From Mergibacter septicus (lineage in GTDB: Bacteria > Pseudomonadota > Gammaproteobacteria > Enterobacterales > Pasteurellaceae), in assembly GCF_003265225.1 (NCBI RefSeq), contig NZ_CP022013.1:839001-903000 (forward strand): a stretch of DNA of 64,000 bases, written 5' to 3'. Below are positions 10,300 through 21,885 of this stretch, piece after piece. Positions within the stretch are counted from its first letter, which is position 1, and the number at the start of each line of letters is the position of its first letter. The translations under genes and the position numbers were made by a program. The notes beneath the pieces are model-generated. The model saw only the letters and a program-made list of their open reading frames with translations. It was not told where the DNA came from and searched no databases.

Positions 10300-10785
10300 T
10301 TAGACACGTCGAGCTTGCCAGAATACTTTTTTCCAGTAACTATTATTCAAAGATGAATAAGTCACCCCTTTGCTTGTGGAAGCATGAATAAAATGCCCCT
10401 CTTTCACATAAATACCAACATGATAACCATTTGGTCCTTGTCCTGTTTTGAAGAAAACCAAATCTCCAGTTTGAAGCTGATCTTTTGTAATTCGGATACC
10501 TGCTTTTGATTGCCCAACTGTGGTACGGGGTAAGTGAACCGTAAACCCTTCTGCAAAAACTCTCATAACAAAAGCTGAACAATCTATTCCACGATGAGAA
10601 TTACCACCCAATCGATATGGCGTATTCTCCCACTGTTTATACTGTTCATCTAAGGTCATTAAGGTATAAATTTGATCTGAAAGAGAACGCTTGTTAGTAG
10701 AAATAGATTGAGAACTAGAGCAGCCACCCAAAAACACAATAAAAAATAAAATACCACTTAGTCTTATCAGATTTTTGATCATCAC
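10300..10785 (-). CDS. NlpC/P60-family cell-wall hydrolase lipoprotein
   Basis: Predicted outer-membrane-anchored peptidoglycan endopeptidase of 161 residues. The signal peptide ends in the lipobox LGGC (lipidated Cys22). The NlpC/P60 catalytic residues are visible: Cys69 in GIDCSAFV, His122 in YHVGIY and His134 in HFIHAS. The family (NlpC, Spr/MepS) cleaves D-Glu-meso-DAP bonds or meso-DAP cross-links. It follows ihfA, as nlpC follows ihfA (after btu genes) in E. coli, which favours the nlpC name over spr. MIKN, one codon in, is an alternative start. Confidence 0.9.
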   Translation of the reverse strand: MMIKNLIRLSGILFFIVFLGGCSSSQSISTNKRSLSDQIYTLMTLDEQYKQWENTPYRLGGNSHRGIDCSAFVMRVFAEGFTVHLPRTTVGQSKAGIRITKDQLQTGDLVFFKTGQGPNGYHVGIYVKEGHFIHASTSKGVTYSSLNNSYWKKVFWQARRV

Positions 10786-10794
10786 GCTTCCTTA

Positions 10795-10826
10795 AGATAA
10801 AAAAAGTACCTAGATATTAGGTACTT
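10795..10826 (-). terminator. Terminator after ihfA
   Basis: Stem AAGTACCTA / TAGGTACTT (10826-10818 with 10812-10804) followed on the minus strand by a run of eight U. It separates ihfA from the lipoprotein gene. Confidence 0.8.
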
Positions 10827-10844
10827 CTTTATACTTACTATCTT

Positions 10845-11138
10845 TTATTTAACCTTCGCATTTTCGACCCGAGCTCTTAACTTCTGCCCAGATTTAAATA
10901 CGACTACACGACGTGCTGATACTGGCACACTTTCTCCTGTTTTAGGATTTCGTCCCGGTCGAGAGGCTTTATTTCGTAGTTCAAAGTTGCCAAAACCTGA
11001 TAGCTTAACATCTTTTCCAGATTCCAAAGCGACACGTAGTTGCTCAAAAAAGCTATCAACTAGAATTTTAGCCTCTTCTTTGCTCAAATCCAGTTTCTCA
11101 ATCAAGTTTTCAATGAGTTCATTTTTGGTCAAAGTCAT
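10845..11138 (-). CDS. ihfA: Integration host factor alpha subunit
   Basis: DNA-bending nucleoid protein forming a heterodimer with IhfB. At 97 residues it has the HU/IHF fold, with the beta-arm sequence [10 protein letters not shown] whose proline intercalates in DNA. The start [10 protein letters not shown] matches IhfA rather than IhfB, and the position directly after pheT (3-nt gap) is the conserved location of ihfA in gammaproteobacteria. Confidence 0.97.
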   Translation of the reverse strand: MTLTKNELIENLIEKLDLSKEEAKILVDSFFEQLRVALESGKDVKLSGFGNFELRNKASRPGRNPKTGESVPVSARRVVVFKSGQKLRARVENAKVK

Positions 11139-11141
11139 AAG

Positions 11142-13529
11142 TTAATCTCTCAAATAAGCATTGAACCGTGCCTTCAATTCAGATAAAACTTTTTCAATTA
11201 CTAAGTTAATATCATCATCTTCCAGCGTTTTTTCATTATCTTGTATCGTTAATGTGATCGCTAAACTTTTCTCTCCTTCTGGAATACCAACGCCTTGATA
11301 AACATCAAATAAATTCACTTGAGTTAATGTTTCACCACCAGCTATACGACAAGCTTGCAATACTTCTGCTGCTGCTACATCTGTTTTGACAACTACTGCT
11401 AAATCTCGTTTATTGGCAGGAAAACGAGAAATCTCTTTTGCTTGAGTAATTTCTTGCCGTGAAATTTTATCCCAAAGAATTTCAAATACAATCGCCGTAC
11501 CATTTAAACCGAGTTGTTTGCTAATCTTTGGATGTAAAGTCCCAATAAAACCAATTTCTTCGTCATCACAGACAATAGCAGCTGACTGCCCGGTATGTAA
11601 CGCAGGATATGTTTTTGCGATAAATTGAACTTTCTTTCCAATATTAGTTAAGTCTAAAAGACTTTCTAGATCTCCTTTTAAATCAAAAAAATCAACCGTT
11701 TCTGTTTTACCCAACCAACTTTCTGCTTTTTTCGTACCAGTAATTACAGCTCCTAATACAACTTCTTGTCGAATCCCTGCTTCTGCATTTGTATCAGGAA
11801 TAAAGCGTAACCCTGTTTCAAATAAACGAATACGATTTTGTTGGCGATTTTGATTATATACCACAGCACCAAGTAATCCTGTTAGTAATGATACTCGCAT
11901 CGCTGACATTTCTTGTGAAATAGGATTTGGCAACACTAAAGCATCTTGTTCTGGATGTAATTTTTGCTGTATTTTGGGATCAACAAAACTATAAGTTACT
12001 GCTTCTTGATAATCACGATCGACCAATGCAGTTTTAATTCGATTCAGTTCAAGATCAGCCTCTTGATGTGCTCGCATAGTTAAGTGTGCTAAAGGTGCAC
12101 AATTTGGAATATTGTTATAACCATAAATTCGAGCAACTTCCTCGATCAAATCTTCTTCTATTTCAATATCAAAACGTTTACTTGTCGGTTTTACATGCCA
12201 AGTATCATTCGCATAGTCAACCGAAAAGCCTAAACGGGTTAAAATATCTGTTACCGTTTCCGTGTCAATATGATGACCTAAAATACGATCTAATTTAGAT
12301 CGAGTTAATTGTACTTGATGCAAGCTTGGTAAATATTCTTGATTAACTACTTCACAAATTTCGCCTGCATTACCTCCGCAAATTTCAAGTAATAAAGCAG
12401 TTGCTCTTTCCATTGCACAACGTTGTAATTCAAAGTCAACACCACGTTCAAAACGATGAGATGAATCCGTGTGTAATCCATATTGGCGAGCTTTCCCTGC
12501 GATAGCTAATGGGGCGAAAAAGGCAGATTCTAAAATGACATCTTTCGTTGTTTCACTAACACCACTTTTTTTACCACCAAAAATACCCGCTATTGCTAGT
12601 GGTGCATTTTGATCTGCAATAACTAAGGTATTTGCTTTTAATTTAGCTGTCGAACCGTCCAAAAGAACCAATTCTTCACCTTCATTTGCCATACGAATTT
12701 GAATCGGTTGAGCCACTTTTTCTGCATCAAATGCGTGCATTGGTTGACCAAGCTCTAACATGACATAATTTGTAATATCAACCACTGGATCAATTGAACG
12801 AATACCACAACGACGTAATTTTTCTTGCAACCATAAAGGTGATTGGACTTGAGGATTAATATTTCTAATAACACGAGCTAAATAACGAGGACAAGCTTGT
12901 GGTGCTTGTAAATTAATCGTAACTTTATCACTGATAGTTGACGTAACAGGTACGATATTAATAGGAGTTAATTCTGCCCGATTAATAACTGCAACTTCAT
13001 TTGCAATCCCTGCAATACTTAAACAATCCGCCCGATTTGGGGTAAGACTAATTTCAATTTGTTGATCATTTAATTGTAAATAATCACGCAAATCCGTCCC
13101 TACTGGTGCATCAAGAGGTAATTCAATAATCCCTTCGGCTTCAACATCAATCCCTAACTCACTAAAAGAACATAACATACCTTCTGATGGTTGACCACGT
13201 AACTTAGCTTTTTTTATTTTAAAATCACCAGGTAAAACGGCACCAACCGTTGCACAAGCCACTTTTAACCCTTGACGGCAATTCGGTGCACCACAAACAA
13301 TATCTAATAATTGGCCACCACCGACATTGACTTTAGTTACTCTTAATTTGTCCGCATCTGGATGTTGCTGACATTCAACCACTTCCCCAACTATAACGCC
13401 ACTAAATGTACCAGCAACATTTTCCACACCATCAACTTCTAAACCTAACATTGTAATTTGTTCACACAGTTGTTCAGTGCTAATTGCTGGATTCACCCAC
13501 TCTCTCAACCATAATTGACTAAATTTCAT
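11142..13529 (-). CDS. pheT: Phenylalanyl-tRNA synthetase beta subunit
   Basis: Large subunit of the heterotetrameric PheRS, with editing and tRNA-recognition domains. The 795-residue protein has the N-terminal tRNA-binding (EMAP-like) domain around residues 40-150 ([19 protein letters not shown] region), the B3/B4 editing domain, the B5 domain, and the C-terminal anticodon-binding ferredoxin-fold domain ending [11 protein letters not shown]. It follows pheS after 21 nt and precedes ihfA after 3 nt, so the three form one operon. Confidence 0.98.
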   Translation of the reverse strand: MKFSQLWLREWVNPAISTEQLCEQITMLGLEVDGVENVAGTFSGVIVGEVVECQQHPDADKLRVTKVNVGGGQLLDIVCGAPNCRQGLKVACATVGAVLPGDFKIKKAKLRGQPSEGMLCSFSELGIDVEAEGIIELPLDAPVGTDLRDYLQLNDQQIEISLTPNRADCLSIAGIANEVAVINRAELTPINIVPVTSTISDKVTINLQAPQACPRYLARVIRNINPQVQSPLWLQEKLRRCGIRSIDPVVDITNYVMLELGQPMHAFDAEKVAQPIQIRMANEGEELVLLDGSTAKLKANTLVIADQNAPLAIAGIFGGKKSGVSETTKDVILESAFFAPLAIAGKARQYGLHTDSSHRFERGVDFELQRCAMERATALLLEICGGNAGEICEVVNQEYLPSLHQVQLTRSKLDRILGHHIDTETVTDILTRLGFSVDYANDTWHVKPTSKRFDIEIEEDLIEEVARIYGYNNIPNCAPLAHLTMRAHQEADLELNRIKTALVDRDYQEAVTYSFVDPKIQQKLHPEQDALVLPNPISQEMSAMRVSLLTGLLGAVVYNQNRQQNRIRLFETGLRFIPDTNAEAGIRQEVVLGAVITGTKKAESWLGKTETVDFFDLKGDLESLLDLTNIGKKVQFIAKTYPALHTGQSAAIVCDDEEIGFIGTLHPKISKQLGLNGTAIVFEILWDKISRQEITQAKEISRFPANKRDLAVVVKTDVAAAEVLQACRIAGGETLTQVNLFDVYQGVGIPEGEKSLAITLTIQDNEKTLEDDDINLVIEKVLSELKARFNAYLRD

Positions 13530-13550
13530 TCATTATCTCCCACACCTAAA

Positions 13551-14860
<1,310 letters not shown>

Positions 14861-14899
14861 TATAATTTACACAGTCTTTAAGAAACAGAGGTTTTATTC

Positions 14900-16267
14900 A
14901 TGAACAAATTGACTAAATTAACAACCGCTTTACTACTTGCTGGCGTACTCACCGCTTGTGCAGATCTTGATAGTTCCTTGAAAGCTACCGATCAAAACTA
15001 CCAACAATATGTCAATACCACTGCAGAATATAAAGTGAATGAACAATGGTGGAAAAATTATCACGATCCACAATTAGATCAACTGATTGAAACCGCTTTA
15101 AACAATAATCTTAATTTAGCTAAAAGTGCGATTGCTGTAAATTTAGCACTCTATAATGCTAATTTAATTGGTGCCGACTTAGTACCAACTTTTAGTGGTA
15201 AAGGCAGCACTTCTGCGACGAAAGATTTACAACATAATGGAAATAGCCAAATAAATTCTACAGCCCAATTTAATCTAAGTTATACCCTTGATTTATGGAG
15301 AAAATTATCTGATGCAACTTCAGCAGCAGAATGGGAACATAAAGCAACAGTAGCGGATCTTGCTGCGGCACGCTTAGTATTAATCAATGCGGTTGTAAAT
15401 ACTTATTACACCCTAGCCTATTTAAATAGTGCAATTAATGCCACACAAGATTCTGTTACATACTACAAGCAAATCCAAAATGTTATTGAAAATAAATACA
15501 AAGCAGGGATAACCGACGATCTTTCAACAGCACAAGCAATGCAAGCTGTGTTAGTGGCACAAAATAATTTACTTTCTTTACAATCTCAACGAGAAACTGC
15601 ATTAAATACTATGCGGAATTTATTAAATTTAAAACCTAATCAACCATTAAATTTAACTTATCCAGATATTTTAAAAGTCAAAACTATTGGTGTAAATCTT
15701 GATGTACCTGTTTCCGTCATTGCTAATCGTCCTGATGTACAAGCCGCTAAATACCGTTTACAAAGTGCATTCAAAAGTGCCAAAGCAACCCAAAAAAGCT
15801 GGTTTCCATCAGTTTCTTTAGGTGCTAATTTAAATATTACAGGTACTCATCTTAATGATATTACAGATACTGTAACAGGCAGTGGCTTAATTGGTATAAG
15901 TTTACCTTTCCTTTCTTGGCAACAAGTCAAATGGAATGTCAAAATTTCGGAAGAAAAATATCAACTTGCCTTAATTAATTTTGAACAAGCTATTACTTCC
16001 GCATTAAATGAAATTAATAAATTATATTTTAACTACCGTCAATCGGGGAATAGTTTAAAGAATATTCAAGAAAAATATAATTATGATCGAAAAATCAGTA
16101 GTTATTATAAAAAACGTTATGATGCGGGTATCTCAGAATTAAAAGATTGGCTTACTGCCGAAAATACAGCAAAAATTGCTGAGATTTCATTATTAAATGC
16201 TAAATATAATCAAATTAAAAATGAAACAGCAGTTTATCAGGCTATGGCTGGTTACTATTCTAAATAA
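14900..16267 (+). CDS. TolC/OprM-type outer-membrane efflux lipoprotein
   Basis: Predicted outer-membrane channel component (outer membrane factor) of a tripartite exporter, 455 residues. The signal peptide ends in lipobox LTAC (lipidated Cys20), followed by two OEP repeats with coiled-coil helices. The conserved RPDVQAAKYRLQSA motif near residue 275 and the ending resemble NodT-family factors such as OprM and CmeC. No periplasmic adaptor or RND/MFS pump gene is adjacent, so its pump partner lies elsewhere. A promoter is seen at 14838-14866 and a terminator at 16287-16316, so it is a single-gene unit. Confidence 0.88.
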   Translation: MNKLTKLTTALLLAGVLTACADLDSSLKATDQNYQQYVNTTAEYKVNEQWWKNYHDPQLDQLIETALNNNLNLAKSAIAVNLALYNANLIGADLVPTFSGKGSTSATKDLQHNGNSQINSTAQFNLSYTLDLWRKLSDATSAAEWEHKATVADLAAARLVLINAVVNTYYTLAYLNSAINATQDSVTYYKQIQNVIENKYKAGITDDLSTAQAMQAVLVAQNNLLSLQSQRETALNTMRNLLNLKPNQPLNLTYPDILKVKTIGVNLDVPVSVIANRPDVQAAKYRLQSAFKSAKATQKSWFPSVSLGANLNITGTHLNDITDTVTGSGLIGISLPFLSWQQVKWNVKISEEKYQLALINFEQAITSALNEINKLYFNYRQSGNSLKNIQEKYNYDRKISSYYKKRYDAGISELKDWLTAENTAKIAEISLLNAKYNQIKNETAVYQAMAGYYSK

Positions 16268-16286
16268 GCGCTAAGAAATATCCTAC

Positions 16287-16316
16287 ATACCCTGTTTAAA
16301 TAACGGGGTATTTTTT
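16287..16316 (+). terminator. Terminator after the efflux lipoprotein gene
   Basis: Ten-pair stem ATACCCTGTT / AACGGGGTAT (one G-T pair) followed by six T. Confidence 0.82.
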
Positions 16317-16406
16317 CGGCGTTATTCTATAGTAAGAAAGTGAAATTAATAACTAGTATTGATGACTAGAATAGGTTAAAAGAGCATTGACAAAAGGAAA
16401 TAAGGT

Positions 16407-16757
16407 ATGGAATATTATTTGTACTTGCGTAGCCCGTCTGGTGAGAAAATGATTGCAACTGATACAGAAGGCTATTTATTAAATATAAATGACTGGTCAA
16501 AAGAAGTTGCAATCGCAATAGCAGAAAAAGAAAATTTAGAATTAACTGATGCTCATTGGGAAGTTATTACGTTCATTCAAAATTTTTATGCAGAATATAA
16601 AACCTCACCCGCCATTCGTATGTTAGTCAAAGCAATGGCTCAAAAATTTGGCGAAGAAAAAGGAAATAGCCGTTATCTACAACGTTTATTTCCCGATGGA
16701 CCGGCAAAACAAGCAACCAAATTAGCAGGGTTACCAAAACCCATTAAATGCCTATAA
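16407..16757 (+). CDS. tusE: Sulfur relay protein TusE (DsrC/TusE family)
   Basis: Small cytoplasmic protein (116 residues) that accepts persulfide sulfur from TusBCD and passes it to MnmA for 2-thiouridine in tRNA wobble positions. The family features are the DWSKEVA segment, [12 protein letters not shown], and the C-terminal GLPKPIKCL with the catalytic cysteine as the penultimate residue. An AAAGGAAATAAGGT ribosome-binding region precedes the ATG. The next gene's promoter overlaps its stop codon. Confidence 0.93.
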   Translation: MEYYLYLRSPSGEKMIATDTEGYLLNINDWSKEVAIAIAEKENLELTDAHWEVITFIQNFYAEYKTSPAIRMLVKAMAQKFGEEKGNSRYLQRLFPDGPAKQATKLAGLPKPIKCL

Positions 16758-16758
16758 T
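16731..16758 (+). promoter_or_regulatory. Candidate yfeABCD promoter
   Basis: TTACCA (16731-16736), 16-nt spacer, TATAAT (16753-16758). The -10 overlaps the tusE stop. The Fur-like box lies just downstream, where bound repressor would block transcription. Confidence 0.5.
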
Positions 16759-16773
16759 AATATTCAAAATAAA

Positions 16774-16794
16774 TGATAATCATTCGTATTATCA
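16774..16794 (+). promoter_or_regulatory. Fur box upstream of yfeA
   Basis: Perfect half-sites TGATAAT (16774-16780) and ATTATCA (16788-16794) with 7 nt between them, within a longer run rich in GATAAT-like hexamers. Fur recognises TGATAAT-N-ATTATCA and overlapping hexamer arrays, so iron repression of the operon is expected. Confidence 0.75.
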
Positions 16795-16847
16795 TTTGAT
16801 GGAGAGATTAGTATAGGCAATTATCTAAAATAATTTAAGGAAACATT

Positions 16848-17732
16848 ATGTTAAAACGTACTATACTTTTCTCTACACTTATCTCCCTAGCTGTTAGTGG
16901 TATAACTTTCGCTAAACCCTTCAAAGTTGTTACCACTTTCACTATTATTCAAGATATTGCACAAAATGTTGCTGGGGATTCAGCTATTGTTGAATCAATT
17001 ACTAAACCGGGAGCTGAAATCCATGACTATCAACCAACTCCAAAAGATATCGTGAAAGCACAATCTGCAGACCTCGTTTTATGGAATGGAATGAACTTAG
17101 AACGTTGGTTTGAAAAATTTTTTACTAATATCAAAAATAAACCAGCAGTCATCGTTACCGAAGGTATTACTCCTCTTTCAATTTATGAAGGTCCATACAA
17201 AGATTTACCTAATCCACACGCTTGGATGTCCCCATCAAATGCCTTAATTTATATTGAAAATATTCGTAAAGCATTGGTGAAATACGATCCCCAAAATGCG
17301 GATAAATATAATCAAAACGCTGCAATCTATGCAGCCAAAATCAAAGCACTTGATGCACCATTACGCCATCGTTTCGATCAAATTCCACCAGAAAAACGTT
17401 GGTTAGTTACCAGTGAAGGGGCGTTTTCTTATTTAGCCAATGATTATGGCTTAAAAGAACTTTATTTATGGCCAATTAATGCAGATGAACAAGGTTCACC
17501 ACAACAAGTAAAAAAAGTTATTGATAAGGTAAAACAATACCATATCCCAGTTGTATTTAGCGAAAGTACCGTATCGGATAAACCAGCTAAACAAGTAGCC
17601 AAAGAAACCGGAGCTGCTTATGGTGGCGTGCTTTATGTTGACTCACTCTCAACTGCTGATGGTCCAGTTCCAACTTATATCGATCTACTAAAAACAACAG
17701 TGAGTACCATTGCTGATGGCTTTAAAAAATAG
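16848..17732 (+). CDS. yfeA: Iron/manganese ABC transporter substrate-binding protein
   Basis: Periplasmic cluster A-I (ZnuA/PsaA/YfeA-like) metal receptor, 294 residues with a signal peptide ending near Ala22. The four expected metal ligands can be placed: His59 (EIHDYQPTP), His124 (NPHAWMSP), Glu190 (TSEGAFSYL) and Asp265 (YVDSLS). Two His, one Glu and one Asp, and the absence of a His-rich loop, favour Fe/Mn over zinc. It starts the yfeABCD operon behind a Fur box. Confidence 0.93.
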   Translation: MLKRTILFSTLISLAVSGITFAKPFKVVTTFTIIQDIAQNVAGDSAIVESITKPGAEIHDYQPTPKDIVKAQSADLVLWNGMNLERWFEKFFTNIKNKPAVIVTEGITPLSIYEGPYKDLPNPHAWMSPSNALIYIENIRKALVKYDPQNADKYNQNAAIYAAKIKALDAPLRHRFDQIPPEKRWLVTSEGAFSYLANDYGLKELYLWPINADEQGSPQQVKKVIDKVKQYHIPVVFSESTVSDKPAKQVAKETGAAYGGVLYVDSLSTADGPVPTYIDLLKTTVSTIADGFKK

Positions 17733-17743
17733 GAGTATATGTT

Positions 17744-18643
17744 ATGCAGTTAAGCCACCAAGAGACCTCGGTATCAATTAACGTTGATAATATTACTGTT
17801 CGCTATAATAACGGTCATACCGCCATTCACGATCTCTCATTTTGTTTATCTGGCGGGACAATTTGTGGTTTAGTTGGGGTTAATGGGAGTGGAAAATCCA
17901 CTCTCTTTAAAAGTATTATAGGGTTAGTTCGTCCACAGATTGGTAAAGTTGAATTATGTGGTTTACCAGTAAAAACGGCTTTAAAACGTAATTTAGTGGC
18001 TTATGTTCCTCAAAGTGAAGAAGTAGATTGGCAATTTCCTGTGTCTGTTTATGATGTCGTAATGCAAGGGCGTTATGGCTATATGAACTTTTTACGCCAA
18101 GCAAAAGATGCGGATAAAATCGCCGTACAACAAGCAATGGAGCGTGTGCAAGTTTCTCATCTTGCAGATCGGCAAATTGGCGAGTTGTCTGGCGGTCAAA
18201 AAAAACGTGTCTTTTTAGCACGAGCTTTAGCACAAGCAGGAAAAGTGATCTTACTTGATGAACCATTTACAGGTGTTGATGTCAAAACAGAAAATGCAAT
18301 TATTGACTTATTACAACAATTACGAGCAGAAGGACATTTAATCCTAGTTTCAACCCACAATCTTGGAAGTGTCCCAGATTTTTGTGATCAAGTTGTGATG
18401 ATCAATCGTACCATAATTGCTGCTGGTGCAACGAATACCACCTTTACACAAGCAAACCTTGAAAAGGTCTTCAGTGGTGTGTTACGGCACGTCAAACTAC
18501 TTGGTCAAGAATTACACGAAGATCAAGATGAACGAGCCGTAACTGTTCTCACAGATGATGAACGTCCAGCAGTATTCTATGGGAAAGCAAAAGATGATCC
18601 CCCTGCCCCAATAGTTAAACACTGCAACAATGACAAGGAGTAA
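17744..18643 (+). CDS. yfeB: Iron/manganese ABC transporter ATP-binding protein
   Basis: Cytoplasmic ATPase of the Yfe/Sit importer, 299 residues. It has Walker [10 protein letters not shown] (about residues 46-54), signature LSGGQKKR, Walker [11 protein letters not shown] and the H-loop VSTHN. The C-terminal 50 residues beyond the ATPase core are acidic and variable. It follows yfeA after 11 nt and precedes yfeC by 6 nt. Confidence 0.94.
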   Translation: MQLSHQETSVSINVDNITVRYNNGHTAIHDLSFCLSGGTICGLVGVNGSGKSTLFKSIIGLVRPQIGKVELCGLPVKTALKRNLVAYVPQSEEVDWQFPVSVYDVVMQGRYGYMNFLRQAKDADKIAVQQAMERVQVSHLADRQIGELSGGQKKRVFLARALAQAGKVILLDEPFTGVDVKTENAIIDLLQQLRAEGHLILVSTHNLGSVPDFCDQVVMINRTIIAAGATNTTFTQANLEKVFSGVLRHVKLLGQELHEDQDERAVTVLTDDERPAVFYGKAKDDPPAPIVKHCNNDKE

Positions 18644-18649
18644 CAACGA

Positions 18650-19525
18650 ATGTTAGCTCTCTTAGTTGAACCATTTCATTATAATTATATGGTTAAAGCA
18701 ATCTTAGTCAGTGCGGCAGTAGGTGGTGTTTGTGCTTTTCTTTCATCCTATTTAATGCTAAAAGGCTGGTCTTTAATTGGAGATGCGCTCTCTCATTCAG
18801 TAGTACCGGGTGTAGCCATCGCTTATGCTTTAACATTACCCTATGCAGTGGGTGCCTTCTTTTCAGGTTTATTGGCGGCGATATCAATTCTTTCAATCAA
18901 AGCCATTACTAAATTCAAAGAAGATGCCATCATTGGTTTTATCTTTACCACTTTTTTTGCACTTGGATTATTTATTATTTCACTTAATCCAACATCAATT
19001 CGTGTTCAATCGATTATTCTAGGGAATATTCTAGGTATTGCAGATAGCGATCTTATTCAAGTATTGATTATTTTAGGTATTTCATTAGGTTTATTATTAA
19101 TCTTTTGGAAAGATCTACTCCTAATCTTTTTTGATGAAATTCAAGCTAGTTCTGTTGGCTTAAATCCAACCTATTATAGAATTTTATTTTTTACCCTACT
19201 CAGTGCTTGCATTGTTACCGCACTCCAAACTGTTGGAGCAATCTTAGTCATTGCTATGGTAGTAACACCGGGAGCGACAGCTTACCTATTAACCGATCGT
19301 TTTGGTAAATTGGTTTCATTAGCAGTCTTATTTGGAGCAACAACATCAGCTGTTGGTGCATATCTAAGTTATTACTTAGATGGTGCAACAGGGGGATTAA
19401 TTGTGAGTTTACAAACCCTACTCTTTTTACTCGCCTTCTTTTTTTCACCAAAATATGGGTTATGGGGAAAAGAACGAAACTCACATAAAAAATCTTTAGC
19501 TAAAAATACAAGCGTTGGGGAATAA
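18650..19525 (+). CDS. yfeC: Iron/manganese ABC transporter permease C
   Basis: Inner-membrane permease of the ABC-3 family (291 residues, about eight hydrophobic segments). GWSLIGDALSHSVVPGVA near residues 40-57 is the conserved ABC-3 coupling region. It forms a heterodimer with the next gene product, its paralogue. Confidence 0.93.
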   Translation: MLALLVEPFHYNYMVKAILVSAAVGGVCAFLSSYLMLKGWSLIGDALSHSVVPGVAIAYALTLPYAVGAFFSGLLAAISILSIKAITKFKEDAIIGFIFTTFFALGLFIISLNPTSIRVQSIILGNILGIADSDLIQVLIILGISLGLLLIFWKDLLLIFFDEIQASSVGLNPTYYRILFFTLLSACIVTALQTVGAILVIAMVVTPGATAYLLTDRFGKLVSLAVLFGATTSAVGAYLSYYLDGATGGLIVSLQTLLFLLAFFFSPKYGLWGKERNSHKKSLAKNTSVGE

Positions 19526-19526
19526 G

Positions 19527-20402
19527 ATGGGAATAGTTACAACATTCTTTAATGGTCTATTGGAGCCATTTCAATATCCTTTTATGCAATACGCACTTGG
19601 TACAGCTTTGATGATTTCGGCGGTTTGTGCTGTATTATCTTGCTACCTCGTCTTAAAAGGCTGGTCTTTAATGGGTGATGCCATTTCTCACGCAGTATTA
19701 CCCGGTGTTGTCATTGCTTATATCCTTTCCATTCCACTTTCAATTGGTGCATTCTTTGCAGGGTTATTTTGCGCTGTTTCGGTTGGGTTTATCAAAAATA
19801 ACTCAAGAATAAAAGAAGACACTGTGATGGGGATTGTCTTTTCAGGTATGTTTGCCGCAGGGTTAGTTCTGTTTAGCAAAATAGAAACTGATCAACATTT
19901 ATTGCATATTCTTTTTGGTGATATTCTTGGTATTTCATTTGAACAGATGCTGCAATTTAGTATTCCTGCTGCATTTATCTTACTGATTGTCTATCTTAAA
20001 GGTAAAGATCTCCTCCTCTATTGCTTTGATGCTAACCACGCTAAAGTGATTGGCTTAAATACCACTTTACTCCACTATGGTCTATTAAGCCTGTTAGCGT
20101 TAGCAATTGTTGGTGCAATGCAGATTGTTGGTATATTACTGGTGATTGCAATGCTAATAGCCCCGGGGATTACTGCAGCAGTTTTAACCAAACGTTTTGA
20201 TAAGATGCTCCAAATTGCACTAAGTGTTTCGTTGGGATCAACGATAAGTGGTATCATCATTAGCTACCACTTAGATGCCTCGCCGGGTGCAACAATTGTA
20301 TTGGTTCAAGCCTGTTGTTTTTTTAGTGCTGTTGTTATCAGCCGAATACGATTGAATCGTTTAACCACAGTGGAAAACACACAAAAATGCAAAACTAATT
20401 AG
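19527..20402 (+). CDS. yfeD: Iron/manganese ABC transporter permease D
   Basis: Second ABC-3 permease of the Yfe/Sit importer, clearly paralogous to yfeC (GWSLMGDAISHAVLPGVV versus the same region of YfeC). The open frame extends to a TTG at 19515 inside yfeC. I chose ATG 19527 (291 residues), one base after the yfeC stop, because GGGG at 19517-19520 then has a 6-nt spacing. Last gene of the operon. Confidence 0.93.
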   Translation: MGIVTTFFNGLLEPFQYPFMQYALGTALMISAVCAVLSCYLVLKGWSLMGDAISHAVLPGVVIAYILSIPLSIGAFFAGLFCAVSVGFIKNNSRIKEDTVMGIVFSGMFAAGLVLFSKIETDQHLLHILFGDILGISFEQMLQFSIPAAFILLIVYLKGKDLLLYCFDANHAKVIGLNTTLLHYGLLSLLALAIVGAMQIVGILLVIAMLIAPGITAAVLTKRFDKMLQIALSVSLGSTISGIIISYHLDASPGATIVLVQACCFFSAVVISRIRLNRLTTVENTQKCKTN

Positions 20403-20411
20403 CATAATCAT

Positions 20412-20440
20412 AAGCCTAATTCTTAATTAGGCTTATTTTT
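20412..20440 (+). terminator. Terminator after yfeD
   Basis: Perfect 10-bp stem AAGCCTAATT / AATTAGGCTT with a 3-nt loop, then ATTTTTAT. Confidence 0.85.
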
Positions 20441-20659
20441 ATCCTCTATTTCTACCGATATATTTGATAAACAAGACATTTCTTTTTTATACCAAGAGAT
20501 AAAATGAGCAAAATTTAGAAGACATTTTTGTATTTAATCAAAAACTTGATATAAAAAATAAAATTTTTGTTTTCATTTTATAAACTTTTGCATAGGATAG
20601 GCAGGTTAATTAGGTGGTATGCCTAAAGAATATAATTTTAATTATCAAGGAGTATCTAA

Positions 20660-21313
20660 ATGAAATTAAAATCCTTTGCGTTGGCTATTATGCTTGCTGG
20701 TGCCGCTGTTTCTAGTTTTGCCGCTAATCTTAGTAGCTCATCAAACATTACATTTTTAGCGATTGATGGAAAAAAACCTGAAAAATCAGTAAATAAAATG
20801 CACAATGTAAATTTAAGTGATAATCAAACTCATCAAGTGGTTGTCAGAGTTTCTGAAATTGTACGCAACGGCTCCGATAGAACATTATTTGAATCAAGTC
20901 CTATTATTGTTACTTTTGAAACTACAAATCAAGATCTTACGTTATCTGTACCTCGCATTGATACAGCACGTGATGCAGATAAATTTAGTAGTAATCCAAA
21001 AATCACGCTGAAAAATACAAATGGTCAAGAAATTAGCTCTAAACAAGAAGTGCTAAAACAAGAAGGTTTATTCCCTGATAGCCATATTTTAGAAGATCTA
21101 GCAACGTATAACACCGCCAAAAATACAGCATCTGTGTATGGCTTTGCAACAACGGTTATTCCAGCAATTCAGCAAGGCTTAGGTAAAACCACAAAAGGAA
21201 AAGTAACAGTCCAAGGCGAAAATGTTGCAGAACAGATGTTACAATACTGGTACCAGCAAGCAGATAAACAAACTCAAGCTCGTTTCTTAAAATGGGCTAA
21301 TCAACTTAAGTAA
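20660..21313 (+). CDS. DUF2057 (YccT/UPF0319) family periplasmic protein
   Basis: A 217-residue exported protein with a classical signal peptide cut after SSFAA (about residue 22). The following beta-rich sequence and the NLSSSSNITFLAIDGKK opening are typical of the UPF0319 family present in Pasteurellaceae and as YccT in E. coli, where it has been linked to control of curli. Strong ribosome binding site AAGGAG. In E. coli yccT also neighbours mgsA, as here. The molecular function is not established. Confidence 0.85.
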   Translation: MKLKSFALAIMLAGAAVSSFAANLSSSSNITFLAIDGKKPEKSVNKMHNVNLSDNQTHQVVVRVSEIVRNGSDRTLFESSPIIVTFETTNQDLTLSVPRIDTARDADKFSSNPKITLKNTNGQEISSKQEVLKQEGLFPDSHILEDLATYNTAKNTASVYGFATTVIPAIQQGLGKTTKGKVTVQGENVAEQMLQYWYQQADKQTQARFLKWANQLK

Positions 21314-21332
21314 GAAAATTTAATAATAAAAT

Positions 21333-21357
21333 AAAGCGGGCAAAAGCTCGCTTTTTT
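21333..21357 (+). terminator. Terminator after the DUF2057 gene
   Basis: Stem AAAGCGGGC / GCTCGCTTT (one G-T pair), AAAA loop, followed by T6. Confidence 0.82.
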
Positions 21358-21401
21358 ACGTTCAATTCAATAATTAATTAATACTTTATTAGAGAAATCA
21401 T

Positions 21402-21860
21402 ATGCAAACGACCTTTCGTACACTCAATAAATATAAAAATATTGCTCTTGTAGCTCACGATCACTGTAAACAAGATTTAATTAATTGGTGTCAAAAACAT
21501 TCGGCATTATTAATCGAGCATAAATTATTTGCCACTGGTACCACTGGGCATTTAATTAATAAAATGACAAAGCTTGAAATTCATAATTTATTAAGTGGCC
21601 CGATGGGGGGTGATCAACAACTTGGTAGTTTAATTGCTGAAGGTAAAATTGATATTTTAATTTTTTTCTGGGATCCAATGAGTGCCGCACCTCATGATCC
21701 TGATGTCAAAGCATTAATGCGTATAGCAAATGTTTGGAATATACCAACAGCGACTAATCAAGCAAGTGCAGATTTCTTAATTTATAGCCCATTATTTAAT
21801 ACAGAAACTAAAATAAAAATCCCAGATTACGCTGGTTATTTAGCTGAACGATTACAATAA
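21402..21860 (+). CDS. mgsA: Methylglyoxal synthase
   Basis: Converts dihydroxyacetone phosphate to methylglyoxal and phosphate, a bypass of lower glycolysis when phosphate is short. The 152-residue protein carries the conserved residues at E. coli positions: His19 (VAHDHCK), Asp71 (GPMGGDQQ), Asp91 (FFWDPM), His98 and Asp101 (PHDPDVKAL). The phosphate loop ATGTTGHLI is intact. It precedes a yccS-type gene by 25 nt. Confidence 0.97.
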   Translation: MQTTFRTLNKYKNIALVAHDHCKQDLINWCQKHSALLIEHKLFATGTTGHLINKMTKLEIHNLLSGPMGGDQQLGSLIAEGKIDILIFFWDPMSAAPHDPDVKALMRIANVWNIPTATNQASADFLIYSPLFNTETKIKIPDYAGYLAERLQ

Positions 21861-21885
21861 TAATATTTAAATTCTAAGGTAATTT

